From Anaerolineaceae bacterium (lineage in GTDB: Bacteria; Chloroflexota; Anaerolineae; Promineifilales; Promineifilaceae): 64,000 bases of DNA. The notes under the pieces were generated by a model, which was given only the letters and a program-made list of their open reading frames with translations, was not told where the DNA came from and did no database searches. Positions 53,535-64,000 of the stretch are shown here, in pieces. The translations under genes were made by a program, and so were the position numbers. Where the stretch lies: contig PABI01000056.1 in the NCBI GenBank assembly GCA_002699125.1, forward strand, positions 21,892-85,891, given 5' to 3'. How positions within the stretch are numbered: the stretch's first letter is position 1; the number at the start of each line of letters is the position of its first letter.

Positions 53535-55223
53535 CTAATCACGGGTGAGCTTGCGGTAGGTGATGCGATGTGGCCGATCCGCTTTGTCGCCCAGGCGCTG
53601 GCGGCGGTCTTCTTCGTAATCACTATAGTTGCCGATGTGCCAATGCGCCTGGCTCTCGCCCTCGAAGGCCAAAATGTGTGTGGCTACACGGTCCAAAAAC
53701 CAGCGGTCGTGCGAAATGATGATGGCTGATCCGGCAAAACTTTCCAGCCCCAGCTCCAGCGCCCGCAGCGTGTTGACGTCCAGGTCGTTGGTCGGCTCGT
53801 CCAGCAGCAGCAAGTTGCTGCCTGATTTAAGCAGCTTCGCCAGATGCACCCGGTTGCGCTCGCCCCCGGAAAGCGTGCCTACCTTTTTTTGCTGGTCGCT
53901 GCCACCAAAGTTAAAGCGGGAAACGTAAGCGCGGGAATTCACCCGGCGCGGCCCCAATTGCAGCGTTTCCTCGCCATCAGAGATTTCTTGCCAGACCGTT
54001 TTGTCCGGGTCCAGATCGTCCCGGCTTTGGTCTACGTAGGCCAGTTGCACCGTGTCGCCGAGGCGGAGCGAACCGCTGTCCGGCTCCTCCTCATCCACAA
54101 TCATGCGGAACAGCGTGGTTTTACCGGCACCGTTGGGTCCGACAATACCGACGATGGCCCCTGGCGGAATCTCAAATGAGAGGTCATCGTACAGCAGCGT
54201 ATCGCCGTAGCTTTTGCGCACGTCTTTGGCTTCAATGACGATATCGCCGAGGCGCGGCCCCGGCGGAATGTAGATTTCGCGTTCTTCATTGGCCCGGTCT
54301 CGCTCCTCAGAAAGCAGCTCGCTGTAGCGGTTGATGCGGGCTTTGGCTTTGGTTTGCCGTCCCTTGGGCGTCATGTTGATCCATTCAAGTTCGCGCTGGA
54401 GGGTGCGCTGCCGGGCCGATTCGGCTTTTTCTTCCTGGGCCAGGCGATCTTGCTTTTGTGCCAGCCAGGAGGAGTAGTTGCCTTTCCAGGGGATGCCGTA
54501 GCCGCGATCCAGCTCCAGAATCCAGCCGGCCACGTTGTCTAAAAAGTAGCGGTCGTGTGTCACAGCGATGACGGTGCCGGGATACTGCTTGAGATGTTTT
54601 TCCAGCCAGGCGACCGATTCGGCGTCGAGGTGGTTGGTGGGCTCGTCCAGCAGCAGGATGTCTGGCTGTTTGAGCAGCAGGCGGCAGAGGGCCACGCGCC
54701 GCCGCTCTCCGCCGGACAGCACAGAGACGGCCGTATCCCCAGGCGGCGTGCGCAAGGCGTCCATCGCCAGCTCCAGGCGGCTGTCCAGGTTCCAGGCATC
54801 CATATGGTCCAGCTTGTCTTGCAGCGCGCCCTGCTTTTCGATGAGGTCATTCATTTCGTCGTCGCTCATCGACTCGCCAAACTTCATGTTGATTTCGTCG
54901 AATTCACGCAGGGCATCAACCACTTCCTGGGCACCCTCTTCGACGATATCGCGCACGGTTTTGCTGTCGTCGAGTTGGGGTTCCTGTTCCAGATAGCCAA
55001 TGGAGTAGCCGGGGGAGACGGCCGTTTCCCCCACAAACTCGGTATCCACTCCAGCCATGATGCGCAGCAGGGTGCTCTTACCCGCGCCGTTTAGCCCCAG
55101 AACGCCAATCTTGGCCCCGTAAAAGTAGGAGAGGGAAATGTCGCGCAGGATTTGTTTGTTGGGCGGCACAATTTTGCCCACGCCCATCATGGAATAAATT
55201 ACTTTTTTATCGTCCGTTGTCAT
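53535..55223 (-). CDS. ettA: Energy-dependent translational throttle protein EttA (ABC-F)
   Basis: Protein of 562 aa, the size of E. coli EttA. Two ABC domains: Walker A GLNGAGKSTLLRI near 43 and GPNGAGKTTLFRM near 358; signatures LSGGERRRVALCRLL near 170 and LSGGERNRVHLAKLL near 450; Walker B LLLDEPTNHLDAES and LLLDEPTNDLDVNT. The inter-domain linker with the arm (EKAESARQRTLQRELEWINM) is present. EttA binds the ribosomal E site and gates the first peptide bond according to ADP/ATP ratio. A TATAAT on the minus strand at 55271-55266 is a candidate -10. Confidence 0.95.
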   Translation of the reverse strand: MTTDDKKVIYSMMGVGKIVPPNKQILRDISLSYFYGAKIGVLGLNGAGKSTLLRIMAGVDTEFVGETAVSPGYSIGYLEQEPQLDDSKTVRDIVEEGAQEVVDALREFDEINMKFGESMSDDEMNDLIEKQGALQDKLDHMDAWNLDSRLELAMDALRTPPGDTAVSVLSGGERRRVALCRLLLKQPDILLLDEPTNHLDAESVAWLEKHLKQYPGTVIAVTHDRYFLDNVAGWILELDRGYGIPWKGNYSSWLAQKQDRLAQEEKAESARQRTLQRELEWINMTPKGRQTKAKARINRYSELLSEERDRANEEREIYIPPGPRLGDIVIEAKDVRKSYGDTLLYDDLSFEIPPGAIVGIVGPNGAGKTTLFRMIVDEEEPDSGSLRLGDTVQLAYVDQSRDDLDPDKTVWQEISDGEETLQLGPRRVNSRAYVSRFNFGGSDQQKKVGTLSGGERNRVHLAKLLKSGSNLLLLDEPTNDLDVNTLRALELGLESFAGSAIIISHDRWFLDRVATHILAFEGESQAHWHIGNYSDYEEDRRQRLGDKADRPHRITYRKLTRD

Positions 55224-55310
55224 CGGGCATTACTCACTTTTGTTAGGTCTGATTTGGTTGGGGGGATTATACAACGGCCGTACTACTCACGCTTTTTTCT
55301 ACGGTGTTTG

Positions 55311-55480
55311 GTAGGGGCGGGACCGCCGGGAACCAATCTTGGCACGCGAGAAAAACGATGCTCCGGCGGTCTCGCCCAACGTTTGGCCAGACATTATGCT
55401 TGCCACGCATTTAGGGCGAGACGGCGCGGAAAGATCTTGTTTTGTTAGCCGCAGGTTTCACCGTGCCGTCCCGCCCCTAC
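55311..55480. repeat. 170-bp paired-hairpin element with 13-bp terminal inverted repeats
   Basis: GTAGGGGCGGGAC (55311-55323) faces GTCCCGCCCCTAC (55468-55480). Inside, GGCGGGACCGCCGG pairs with CCGGCGGTCTCGCC and a GGGCGAGACGGC arm pairs with GCCGTCCCGCCC, giving two hairpins in opposite orientation, like a REP doublet (REPIN). No target duplication is obvious. It lies between ettA and metG. Confidence 0.7.
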
Positions 55481-55481
55481 A

Positions 55482-57260
55482 TTAACTGCCTAATCGGGCC
55501 AATTCCTCTTCGACGATGGATTGATCCAGCTTTTTGAAGAGGGGTTGCGGTTTGGGCAGGGTACGGCCGACCGGGATTTCTGTGTGGTGCCATTGGCCAA
55601 CGGCCGTTTCGCCATCATATGTCAGGGCGGTGTGGCTGCGGCTGCTTTCGGCGTAATCTTTGACCACCTGCTGTCCAAAAAGATCGCCTTCTTCGCCGAG
55701 CAATTCGTGCAGCTTTTGGCTCGTGAAGGGCAGGATGGGGGCCCACAGCACCTTCAGGCCGCTGATCGCCTGGAGGGTGGTATACAGCGAACGAGCCGTG
55801 GCTTGCAGATCGGTTTTGGCCGTGGTCCACGGGCTGGTGTCTTCTAGATATTGGTTTACCAGGCTGGAGAGGCGCAAATTTTCTTGCACCACGGCGCGGA
55901 ATTTGCAGGCGTCGTACAGACCAGCCACCGTTTCGAAGCCGGCATCAACAGCGGCCAACAGCTCCCGATCTTTGGCCGTAAGTTCGCCGGGATTGGGCAC
56001 TTCGCTGTTGAAGTATCGTTTGGTCATGTTGAGGACGCGGTTAACCAGGTTGCCCCAGTTGCCGACCAGCTCGGAGTTGTTGCGATCGACATAGCCCTGC
56101 CAGCTCCAGTCACTGTCGCGGGTTTCGGGCATAACGGCCGTTAAATAATAGCGCAGCGGGTCCGGGTCGTGCCGTTTCAGAGCGTCCAGCATCCAGACGC
56201 CCCAGTTGCGGCTTCCACTGATCTTCTGCCCTTCCATGTTCATAAACTCGTTGGCGGGCACGTCGTAAGGCAGATTGAGCTGTGCCTGGGGATCATCATC
56301 ATACAAACCCTTTGCCCCGAACAGCTGAGCGGGCCAAAAGATCGTGTGAAAGGGGATGTTGTCTTTGCCGATGAAATACACGGTGCGGGCTTCGGGATTT
56401 TGCCACCACTGCTTCCATGCTTCGGGATCGCCGTTGTTTTTGGCCCATTCGATGGTGGCTGAAAGATAACCAATGACGGCTTCAAACCAGACGTACAGCA
56501 CCTTGTTTTCGTACCCTTCCACGGGCACGGGAATGCCCCAATCCATGTCGCGGGTGACGGCGCGGCCAATTAACCCTTGATCGACAAAGTTGCGGGCAAA
56601 GTTAATGACCTGGGGCCGCCAATGCTCTTTGCCGTTGTGCATCCATGCTTGCAGGCCGTCTTGGGCAATGGCGGGTAAATCGATGAAGAAATGCTCCGTG
56701 TCGCGCAGTTCCAGAGCGGAATCATCTAGCTTGCTGCGCGGGTTGATCAGTTCGGCGGCGCTTTCAAACAGCGTGTTGCAGTTGTCGCACTGGTCGCCAC
56801 GCGCCGGATGATAGCCACATTTGGGGCAGGTGCCTTCCACGTAGCGGTCGGGCAGGAATTTGTTGGCCGTGGGCGAATACATCTGTTTGGTCACCTTAGG
56901 GTACATGTATTGGTTTTCCAGTAAGGACAAGAACATATCTTGCGACACCTGGAAATGATTTTCGGTATCGGTGTGGGTGAAGAGATCGTAGGTGAGCCCC
57001 AATTTTTGGAACAGATCCAGGAAACGGCCGTGAAAATAATCAAACACTTCCGCTACGGATTTGCCCATCTCTTCGGCCTTGACCGTCACCGGCGTGCCGT
57101 GGCTGTCGGAACCAGACACCATGAGCACGTGGTTGCCGCGCAAGCGGTGATAGCGGGCGTAAATGTCGGCTGGCAGGTAAGAGCCGGTCACGTTGCCCTG
57201 GTGAATATCGGCGTTGGCATACGGCCAGGCTACATTAACAAGAATATATTCTTTATCCAT
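55482..57260 (-). CDS. metG: Methionine-tRNA ligase
   Basis: Protein of 592 aa, a class I synthetase. The HIGH-type signature reads YANADIHQGN near 15, and the KMSKS loop reads KISGSRNWGVW near 320, both in the archaeal-like HxGN/KxSxSRNW form. A zinc knuckle CPKCGYHPARGDQCDNC near 140 is present. It lacks the C-terminal tRNA-binding (EMAPII-like) domain of longer forms, which is common. It is the second gene of an operon with the EVE-like protein encoded two bases upstream, whose promoter carries the paired-dyad element. Confidence 0.95.
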   Translation of the reverse strand: MDKEYILVNVAWPYANADIHQGNVTGSYLPADIYARYHRLRGNHVLMVSGSDSHGTPVTVKAEEMGKSVAEVFDYFHGRFLDLFQKLGLTYDLFTHTDTENHFQVSQDMFLSLLENQYMYPKVTKQMYSPTANKFLPDRYVEGTCPKCGYHPARGDQCDNCNTLFESAAELINPRSKLDDSALELRDTEHFFIDLPAIAQDGLQAWMHNGKEHWRPQVINFARNFVDQGLIGRAVTRDMDWGIPVPVEGYENKVLYVWFEAVIGYLSATIEWAKNNGDPEAWKQWWQNPEARTVYFIGKDNIPFHTIFWPAQLFGAKGLYDDDPQAQLNLPYDVPANEFMNMEGQKISGSRNWGVWMLDALKRHDPDPLRYYLTAVMPETRDSDWSWQGYVDRNNSELVGNWGNLVNRVLNMTKRYFNSEVPNPGELTAKDRELLAAVDAGFETVAGLYDACKFRAVVQENLRLSSLVNQYLEDTSPWTTAKTDLQATARSLYTTLQAISGLKVLWAPILPFTSQKLHELLGEEGDLFGQQVVKDYAESSRSHTALTYDGETAVGQWHHTEIPVGRTLPKPQPLFKKLDQSIVEEELARLGS

Positions 57261-57262
57261 AT

Positions 57263-57958
57263 TTATTCGTCGTCTTCTTCGAAATCGTCTTCATCATCTT
57301 CTTCGTCTTCTTCCTCTTCGGCCACTTCGGTAAGCGCTTCGGCTAACAGTTCAAAATCATCTTCGTTGATAGGGTAGAATGCTTCTGCTTCCAGGCGCAG
57401 GCGTTTAAAGCGGGGCTGGCTTTCCAGCTCAACGGAGTCGATGTCAGCCCCCTTATCCAGCTTGCTGGAGACGGCATCAATATCGATGGGGAAGAATTCG
57501 GCCTTGTCTGCCGGTACGGTGAAAAAGAATTCTTTGGGGTTGGCGGATTTACTCTCGCCTGTAATGGTGGCGACGGCAAAGAAGGTTTGTGTTTCTAGTG
57601 CATAAAAAATGAGACGGTCACCGGATTGCAGCGTAATCTCACCGTCTTCTGGCGGCGCCATAACGATGCGTTCTGGCCAGCCGGGGAAGTTCATTTCATC
57701 CATAGCGGGTACGCTGATGACTTTAATGTAATGGTTGGCAGCGGCAACGGCCGAACGTTTGGCGGCGCGGGCGCTGCGGCTGGCTGCCCTGGCCTCATAC
57801 TCTACGGCAATATTTTCCCAAATGCGTGCCTGAAGTTCTATTTTTAGCTCAGCTTCAGAGCCATCTTCTGTGTAGCGTACACGCATTTTCGGTGGATTGA
57901 TTTCTAAAACGGTGTACTCGCCTTTGCGGTTGGCATAGGTACCATTCACCTCAAACAT
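57263..57958 (-). CDS. EVE/PUA-like domain protein with acidic tail
   Basis: Protein of 231 aa. The N-terminus (YANRKGEYTVLEINPPKMRVRY) suggests a small beta-barrel, and the middle part GDRLIFYALETQTFFAVATITG is close in pattern to EVE domains, which bind modified bases, or related PUA-like folds. The last 20 residues are almost all Glu and Asp. It starts metG's operon and is separated from metG by two bases, so a role in translation or tRNA handling is plausible. GGGAGA precedes the ATG. The domain assignment is by eye and moderately sure. Confidence 0.58.
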   Translation of the reverse strand: MFEVNGTYANRKGEYTVLEINPPKMRVRYTEDGSEAELKIELQARIWENIAVEYEARAASRSARAAKRSAVAAANHYIKVISVPAMDEMNFPGWPERIVMAPPEDGEITLQSGDRLIFYALETQTFFAVATITGESKSANPKEFFFTVPADKAEFFPIDIDAVSSKLDKGADIDSVELESQPRFKRLRLEAEAFYPINEDDFELLAEALTEVAEEEEDEEDDEDDFEEDDE

Positions 57959-58050
57959 GCTTCAATCTCCCATCCTGGTTCAGTGCCAAAAATGTGGCGT
58001 GTCTTCAGATTTTAGTATTTTTGCAGAATGAGCTTGCCAGTTATTTGTGG

Positions 58051-58162
58051 ATTGTAATCGGCAAAAAGCTTTTGCAGAAAAATCCAAGGCAATTTGGCCG
58101 ATTACTTGAGTAAAAGCGGGAGAACCAGGCTATTTAAATTTCAATAACTTCCCCGTTTTTAC
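58051..58162 (-). promoter_or_regulatory. Paired dyads ending at the EVE-metG -10 box
   Basis: Dyad B1: GTAATCGGC (58054-58062) with GCCGATTAC (58097-58105), 52 bp. Dyad B2: GTAAAAGCGGG (58110-58120) with CCCGTTTTTAC (58152-58162), 53 bp. The linker is TTGA. On the minus strand a TACAAT (58056-58051) overlaps the outer end of B1. This arrangement matches the element upstream of asnS (25170-25283) in layout and in the GCTTTTACT linker region, although the stems differ. Confidence 0.6.
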
Positions 58163-58228
58163 AATAATGCGAAACCCTTTTTGCAATTGGGCGCATAGTA
58201 TCGTTTTCGATCGCTCTTGGCAAGTCTT

Positions 58229-59554
58229 TTAGGGGAGATTAGTGAAGCTGGTGCCATTCCATTGGGTGAGGAGACGGCCGTTCACCCCTTCACACCCATC
58301 GCGCACAACTTCTAGCAGGCCATCTTCATTGGCATCCATGATGCCCAGGCTGCCGCGGCACGTTTGGGGTAAGGGGAGCAGGCGAATGGCATCTTCCTGG
58401 AAAGTGATAATAAAGCTTTGGCCGCTAACCGCATCGTAAAGCGCAGCGTCTGGCAAACTGTCCTGGGTGAGATCGCCTGAGGCGGCAATTTCGGGGCGGG
58501 TGATGGGCTGGCTGCGGCTGGAGAGCGTTTGATAATGAAGCAAGGTGTATTGTCCTGCTTCATCCAGCGTGATAATGGCGAGGTCAGTGAGGTGGGGATA
58601 TTGAGCAGTGCTGGCGCGCCACAGCAGCAGATCGTCCTGGCCGTTGCCGGTGAGGTCCAGCCACTGCCAGCGGGCGGTGCGTGGTGGGGATTGGTTGAGC
58701 CAACGGCCGTTCATGTCTGGCAAGGCAGCGGAACCGCGCAAATTTATCTGGTCCAGCAGGCCGGCGATGTCCCCTTTGGCGTAAATGGGAGAGGCGGTGT
58801 TGCTGGGGAATGCGGCCGTTTCCAACCCAATATCGGCGTTGGCCTCTTCCGGTTCGGTAAAGCGAATGCGGCTGGCATTGGCCACCACGGGCTGGTTGCA
58901 GCCAAACTGCAATGCCAGCCCCTGCGCTTCACTTTGGATGCCGATGGTGGCGCTGCTGCCGTTGTTGCCTTCCAGCATGGTAACGTCTTCATACAAAAAG
59001 AGGATGTCCTGGCTGCCTTCAAACAGCTGCACGGCAAACGTCACCCGGTCATCCGGTTCGCCAAAGCGGGGAATGTTGTCCCATTCCAGCACAAAAATAC
59101 GGTTGGGTGCTTCCCCAACCACGTCATATTCCAGGAAGCCAAATGAGGTTAGATCGAGGTCGTCCCAAAACGGAGCGATCATGTCGCCCATGTTTCTGAC
59201 AGGGCCTTCATTCATGCAGCTGTTGCCGAAGTAGGCATTGCCACTGCCGAATTGCAGGTTGCCGTTGCTGCTGGCCTGGAGCTGGGTGTAAGTGGTGCCG
59301 TAAAAAGTGAAAGGAAAGGGGAGGTCTAGCGTCGTGACGCCGTCATCGCTGTAGAGCCGCGTGTCGGTGGTGGCGTCGATGTAGGCAAAGGCGGTGCCGC
59401 TGTCGCAGGTGTAGCCGTACAAATCGGGTCCAGGGCAAAGGGCTACGGCCGTTCCATAAGCTGCCTGTGTGTCGCGCCGCAAAACGAAGAACAGGATGAT
59501 AACGGCCGTTATCAAAAGGAGAAGCCAGGGCCACAATCGACGAAAAACACGCAT
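58229..59554 (-). CDS. Large secreted protein, N-terminal membrane-anchored
   Basis: Protein of 441 aa from ATG 59554. A signal anchor (LWPWLLLLITAVIILFFVL, near 5-25) leads to an extracytoplasmic chain. Residues 55-230 form a beta-sandwich with LPFPFTFYGTTYTQL and GDMIAPFWDDLDL, as in nidogen-like/collagen-binding adhesion domains. The second half has EF-hand-like D-rich loops (DLTGNGQDDLLLWR, DANEDGLLEV) of the VCBS/FG-GAP repeat type. It probably sits on the cell surface and binds sugars or proteins; no enzyme motif is seen. TACACT lies six bases before the ATG, so it may be leaderless. Confidence 0.75.
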   Translation of the reverse strand: MRVFRRLWPWLLLLITAVIILFFVLRRDTQAAYGTAVALCPGPDLYGYTCDSGTAFAYIDATTDTRLYSDDGVTTLDLPFPFTFYGTTYTQLQASSNGNLQFGSGNAYFGNSCMNEGPVRNMGDMIAPFWDDLDLTSFGFLEYDVVGEAPNRIFVLEWDNIPRFGEPDDRVTFAVQLFEGSQDILFLYEDVTMLEGNNGSSATIGIQSEAQGLALQFGCNQPVVANASRIRFTEPEEANADIGLETAAFPSNTASPIYAKGDIAGLLDQINLRGSAALPDMNGRWLNQSPPRTARWQWLDLTGNGQDDLLLWRASTAQYPHLTDLAIITLDEAGQYTLLHYQTLSSRSQPITRPEIAASGDLTQDSLPDAALYDAVSGQSFIITFQEDAIRLLPLPQTCRGSLGIMDANEDGLLEVVRDGCEGVNGRLLTQWNGTSFTNLP

Positions 59555-59596
59555 GGGCAAAGTGTAGCGCAGCCTAGATGGGCTGACAAGCAAGGT

Positions 59597-61834
<2,238 letters not shown>

Positions 61835-61922
61835 CGGGGATTATCAAGAGGGCGGCGCTAAACAAACAATTCATGTCATGTCTCTGGTAGATTTGAGCAA
61901 TGAAACCCTCATTTGGCAATGG

Positions 61923-62660
61923 TTATGAATCTGGCACGGTGTTTACTGTACGGCCGATCTGAAATAATGCAGCCAATAAGATGAACAGGCTGACAATTTG
62001 TAAAATGTGGTAGCCGCCTCCAACGACCCACGCATTATCACGAAATGCATCGACAAACAGGCGTCCGGCACTGTAAACGGCCGTCGCCAACAAAAACGGC
62101 CGTCCCACCACATATACCGCTTTCGCACTGACGCGCCACCAGACAAACAGGGCCAAACCGCCAACCAGCAGTTCATATAACTGCACCGGATGTCGCCGTA
62201 CGCCAAATTGGGTAACGCCCCAGGGAACGGCCGTTAACGAGCCAAAACCCGGTCCGCCCACAAAATCAGCCAGGCTTATGACCATTAAGCCCAAAACAAT
62301 GCCCGGAGCCAGGGCATCCAGCGCGGGCAGCGGAACCAACCGTTTGGCGCGCGCATAAAAAAATGCGCCAGCCACCCCCAGCACCAGTCCGCCCCACACG
62401 TTGTAGCCCGTGTTTAGCGGCCAGATAATGTTGAGCAGATTCTGGCTAAAGGCGGGCCAATATTGGGCCACAAACGTCAGCCGCGCCCCAACAAAACCGG
62501 TGAAAACGGCCGTGGCCGCCACACCAAAAAACGTTTCTCGATTTTGTTCAACCCGGTCGGCCGTCCGCTCCACCAGCGTAAGACAAAGCCAGACACCGAT
62601 GAGGATGACCAGATCTGCCGACCGAAAAGCCAGACTGCCAATGTTTATTGTAGGAAACAT
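61923..62660 (-). CDS. Lgt-family protein (prolipoprotein diacylglyceryl transferase-like)
   Basis: Protein of 245 aa with seven hydrophobic segments. GARLTFVAQYW near 55, GVRRHPVQLYE near 158 and GRLFVDAFRD near 205 match the Lgt family, which transfers diacylglycerol to the lipobox Cys of prolipoproteins, and the conserved Arg, His and Tyr are kept. It is shorter than the 290-aa E. coli enzyme. Whether it is the main Lgt is not clear, but the lipoproteins in this window need such an enzyme. A TlpA-like gene lies upstream on the same strand. Confidence 0.8.
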   Translation of the reverse strand: MFPTINIGSLAFRSADLVILIGVWLCLTLVERTADRVEQNRETFFGVAATAVFTGFVGARLTFVAQYWPAFSQNLLNIIWPLNTGYNVWGGLVLGVAGAFFYARAKRLVPLPALDALAPGIVLGLMVISLADFVGGPGFGSLTAVPWGVTQFGVRRHPVQLYELLVGGLALFVWWRVSAKAVYVVGRPFLLATAVYSAGRLFVDAFRDNAWVVGGGYHILQIVSLFILLAALFQIGRTVNTVPDS

Positions 62661-62746
62661 GAATAATGGTTCACTGTGAATGGTAAATGGTTAATTGTTA
62701 ATGACTGCTTGTGGTTTGCTACTCCCCACTTTTTACTGCTCACTTT

Positions 62747-63343
62747 TTACTTTTCACTCATTTCAGGAGAGTGACTGCTGACATCGGCCAACATGCCCTC
62801 AACACGATCTTGCAACACCGCTTCGCTCAGGATGCCAATGACTACTTCCCGCACGATGCCATTTTGGTCTACAAACACGGTTGTGGGCAAGCTGCTAACC
62901 TCATACAGGCGATTCACGTGATTGTCCGGGTCCATTAGCAGCGGATAAGTGACACTGTATTCATTGCCAAATTCGGTGATGGTGGCGAAATCTTCCCCCT
63001 GGTTAATGCCGATGAAGGCGGCACGGCCATTGTAAGTGACGCTGGCTTGCTGCAAGCTGGGCATTTCTACCCGGCAAGGGGCGCACCAACTTGCCCAGAA
63101 ATTAATCACCACCGGCTTACCGACGCTACCCGCCTGGTTCGTGATTTCAGACAGGGTGATGGTTTGGCCAACGGCCGTTTGCAGGGTAAAGTCGGGGGCC
63201 GGATGACCGACAATCGGCGCTTCGGTGAGTGTGATAGGGCCACTGGCTTGCAGCGCTGGTTTACGCGACACGACAATCCAGGCCGTGCCCAACAGTGCGG
63301 CCAACAGCAATAAGATGGTCCATTCAAAGCGCGTTTTCAACAT
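62747..63343 (-). CDS. TlpA-family thiol:disulfide oxidoreductase
   Basis: Protein of 198 aa. An N-terminal signal anchor (ILLLLAALLGTAWIVV) precedes a thioredoxin-fold domain with WASWCAPCRVEMPSL near 97 (the CxxC active site) and a conserved cis-Pro SSLPTTVF near 165. It is a periplasmic-side thiol oxidoreductase, for instance in cytochrome c maturation. It lies just upstream of the Lgt-like gene, and the two may form a cell-envelope operon. TGGTAAAAT lies six bases before the ATG, without a Shine-Dalgarno, so it is probably leaderless. Confidence 0.9.
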   Translation of the reverse strand: MLKTRFEWTILLLLAALLGTAWIVVSRKPALQASGPITLTEAPIVGHPAPDFTLQTAVGQTITLSEITNQAGSVGKPVVINFWASWCAPCRVEMPSLQQASVTYNGRAAFIGINQGEDFATITEFGNEYSVTYPLLMDPDNHVNRLYEVSSLPTTVFVDQNGIVREVVIGILSEAVLQDRVEGMLADVSSHSPEMSEK

Positions 63344-63382
63344 GGCTTTATTTTACCACGATTGCCCAGGAGAGTTTATACG

Positions 63383-63841
63383 ATGACACAGTACCATTTG
63401 GCCCAAATTAACATTGCCCGTATGAAAGCCCCGCTGGAAGACCCACTTATGCAGGAGTTTGTGGCCGGTCTGGAACCAATCAATGCGCTGGCCGATGCTG
63501 CGCCTGGCTTCATCTGGCGGCTGCAAGATGGCTCTGGGGATGCGACCAGTTTACGGCCGTTTCCCGATGATTTCCTCATTGTTAACATGTCTGTTTGGGA
63601 CTCCGTGGAAAGCCTGCGCCAGTTCACCTACAAGACCGCCCACGTGGAGTACGTACGCCAACGCAAGCAGTGGTTCGAAAAGCTCGACCAGCCGATTTAC
63701 GCGCTGTGGTGGCTGCCTGCGGGACAGCTCCCCACCGTGGCCGAGGGCAAGACGCGCCTGGAGCATCTAATTGAACACAGCGACAGCCCCGCCGCCTTCA
63801 CCTTTAGCAAAATCTTTTCCCCCCAGCTCGTTACTCCCTAA
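63383..63841 (+). CDS. DUF3291-family protein
   Basis: Protein of 152 aa from ATG 63383, which follows CAGGAGAG; an in-frame TTG at 63362 is less likely. HLAQINIARMKAPLEDPLM at the start and FIWRLQDGSGDATSLRPF with IVNMSVWDSVESLRQFTYKTAH match DUF3291, a dimeric alpha/beta barrel-like family with conserved Trp and His residues and no known reaction. The gene is divergent from the TlpA gene and stands alone. Confidence 0.82.
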   Translation: MTQYHLAQINIARMKAPLEDPLMQEFVAGLEPINALADAAPGFIWRLQDGSGDATSLRPFPDDFLIVNMSVWDSVESLRQFTYKTAHVEYVRQRKQWFEKLDQPIYALWWLPAGQLPTVAEGKTRLEHLIEHSDSPAAFTFSKIFSPQLVTP

Positions 63842-63851
63842 AATGCTGATT

Positions 63852-63913
63852 TCACCGCAAAGGACGCCAAGTACGCAAAGAATTAAGGGGAAAACTTTGC
63901 GCTCTTTGCGTCC
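63852..63913. repeat. Dispersed CCGCAAAGGACGC / CTTTGCGTCC inverted repeat
   Basis: ACCGCAAAGGACGCC near 63853 faces CTCTTTGCGTCCGG near 63902, with an inner CGCAAAG/CTTTGCG pair. It belongs to the CGCAAAGACG repeat family. A short hairpin ATCACCACGG/CCGTGAT follows. Confidence 0.6.
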
Positions 63914-64000
63914 GGTATCACCACGGTAAACCGTGATTGAACATTAAAAACGGCAGAATTGGCACAAAAGGATTCATCGTGCATACTGGTAAGTTCGCCA

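Overview
This window looks like a chromosomal segment of an uncultivated Chloroflexota bacterium, probably of the Anaerolineae/Ardenticatenia type. That placement is an inference from gene content: secreted proteins with Thr/Pro-rich linkers, a LVIVD-type surface protein relic, a sensor with a KdpD-like N-terminus, AmmeMemoRadiSam genes and typical Chloroflexota dispersed repeats. I see no rRNA, no tRNA and no CRISPR array. About 60 protein genes are packed on both strands. The most striking global signal is an 8-bp palindrome, ACGGCCGT (usually AACGGCCGTT), which I count by eye at roughly 90 to 100 copies in genes and spacers, where about one is expected by chance.

Layout. 1-7.7 kb: a broken gene at the left edge, a phosphodiester glycosidase-like protein, a glycosyltransferase, a tsaC-type/prmC operon, and two APS-kinase genes (cysC and a fused sat-cysC). 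8.0-20.4 kb: a surface glycan locus with glycosyltransferases, methyltransferase, sugar nucleotidyltransferase, secreted proteins, flippase and a PAPS-dependent sulfotransferase, interrupted by a precisely delimited but frameshifted IS66-family element. Together with the adjacent PAPS-forming genes this suggests production of a sulfated glycan. 20.5-32.5 kb: SDR protein, esterase lipoprotein, GT1 glycosyltransferase, an autoregulated tetR-SRPBCC pair, asnS, an LPG-synthase-like membrane protein, a NUDIX protein, an ABC exporter, and an ECF sigma factor with a membrane partner. 32.6-40.5 kb: AmmeMemoRadiSam genes amrS and amrB, a diheme cytochrome, a second autoregulated tetR operon, a Mut7-C nuclease-like protein, methyltransferase and SDR. 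40.6-46.5 kb: a potassium module (KimA-like permease, KdpD, KdpE, small membrane protein) with shared direct repeats in both control regions. 46.7-64 kb: yifB/comM, TPR protein, DUF89, O-methyltransferase, VOC protein, ettA, an EVE-like protein with metG, a large secreted protein, a hybrid histidine kinase, an Lgt-family protein with a TlpA thioredoxin, and a DUF3291 protein.

Regulation visible in the sequence: several genes carry a -10 box only 6-8 nt before ATG with no Shine-Dalgarno, which implies leaderless mRNAs. Two TetR genes have palindromes over or beside strong promoters. The asnS and EVE-metG promoters share an unusual paired 52-bp dyad element. The sat gene has an attenuator-like hairpin. 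Three genes (left edge, 11.27 kb, 15.13 kb) carry single frameshifts, each of which could be real or an assembly error.
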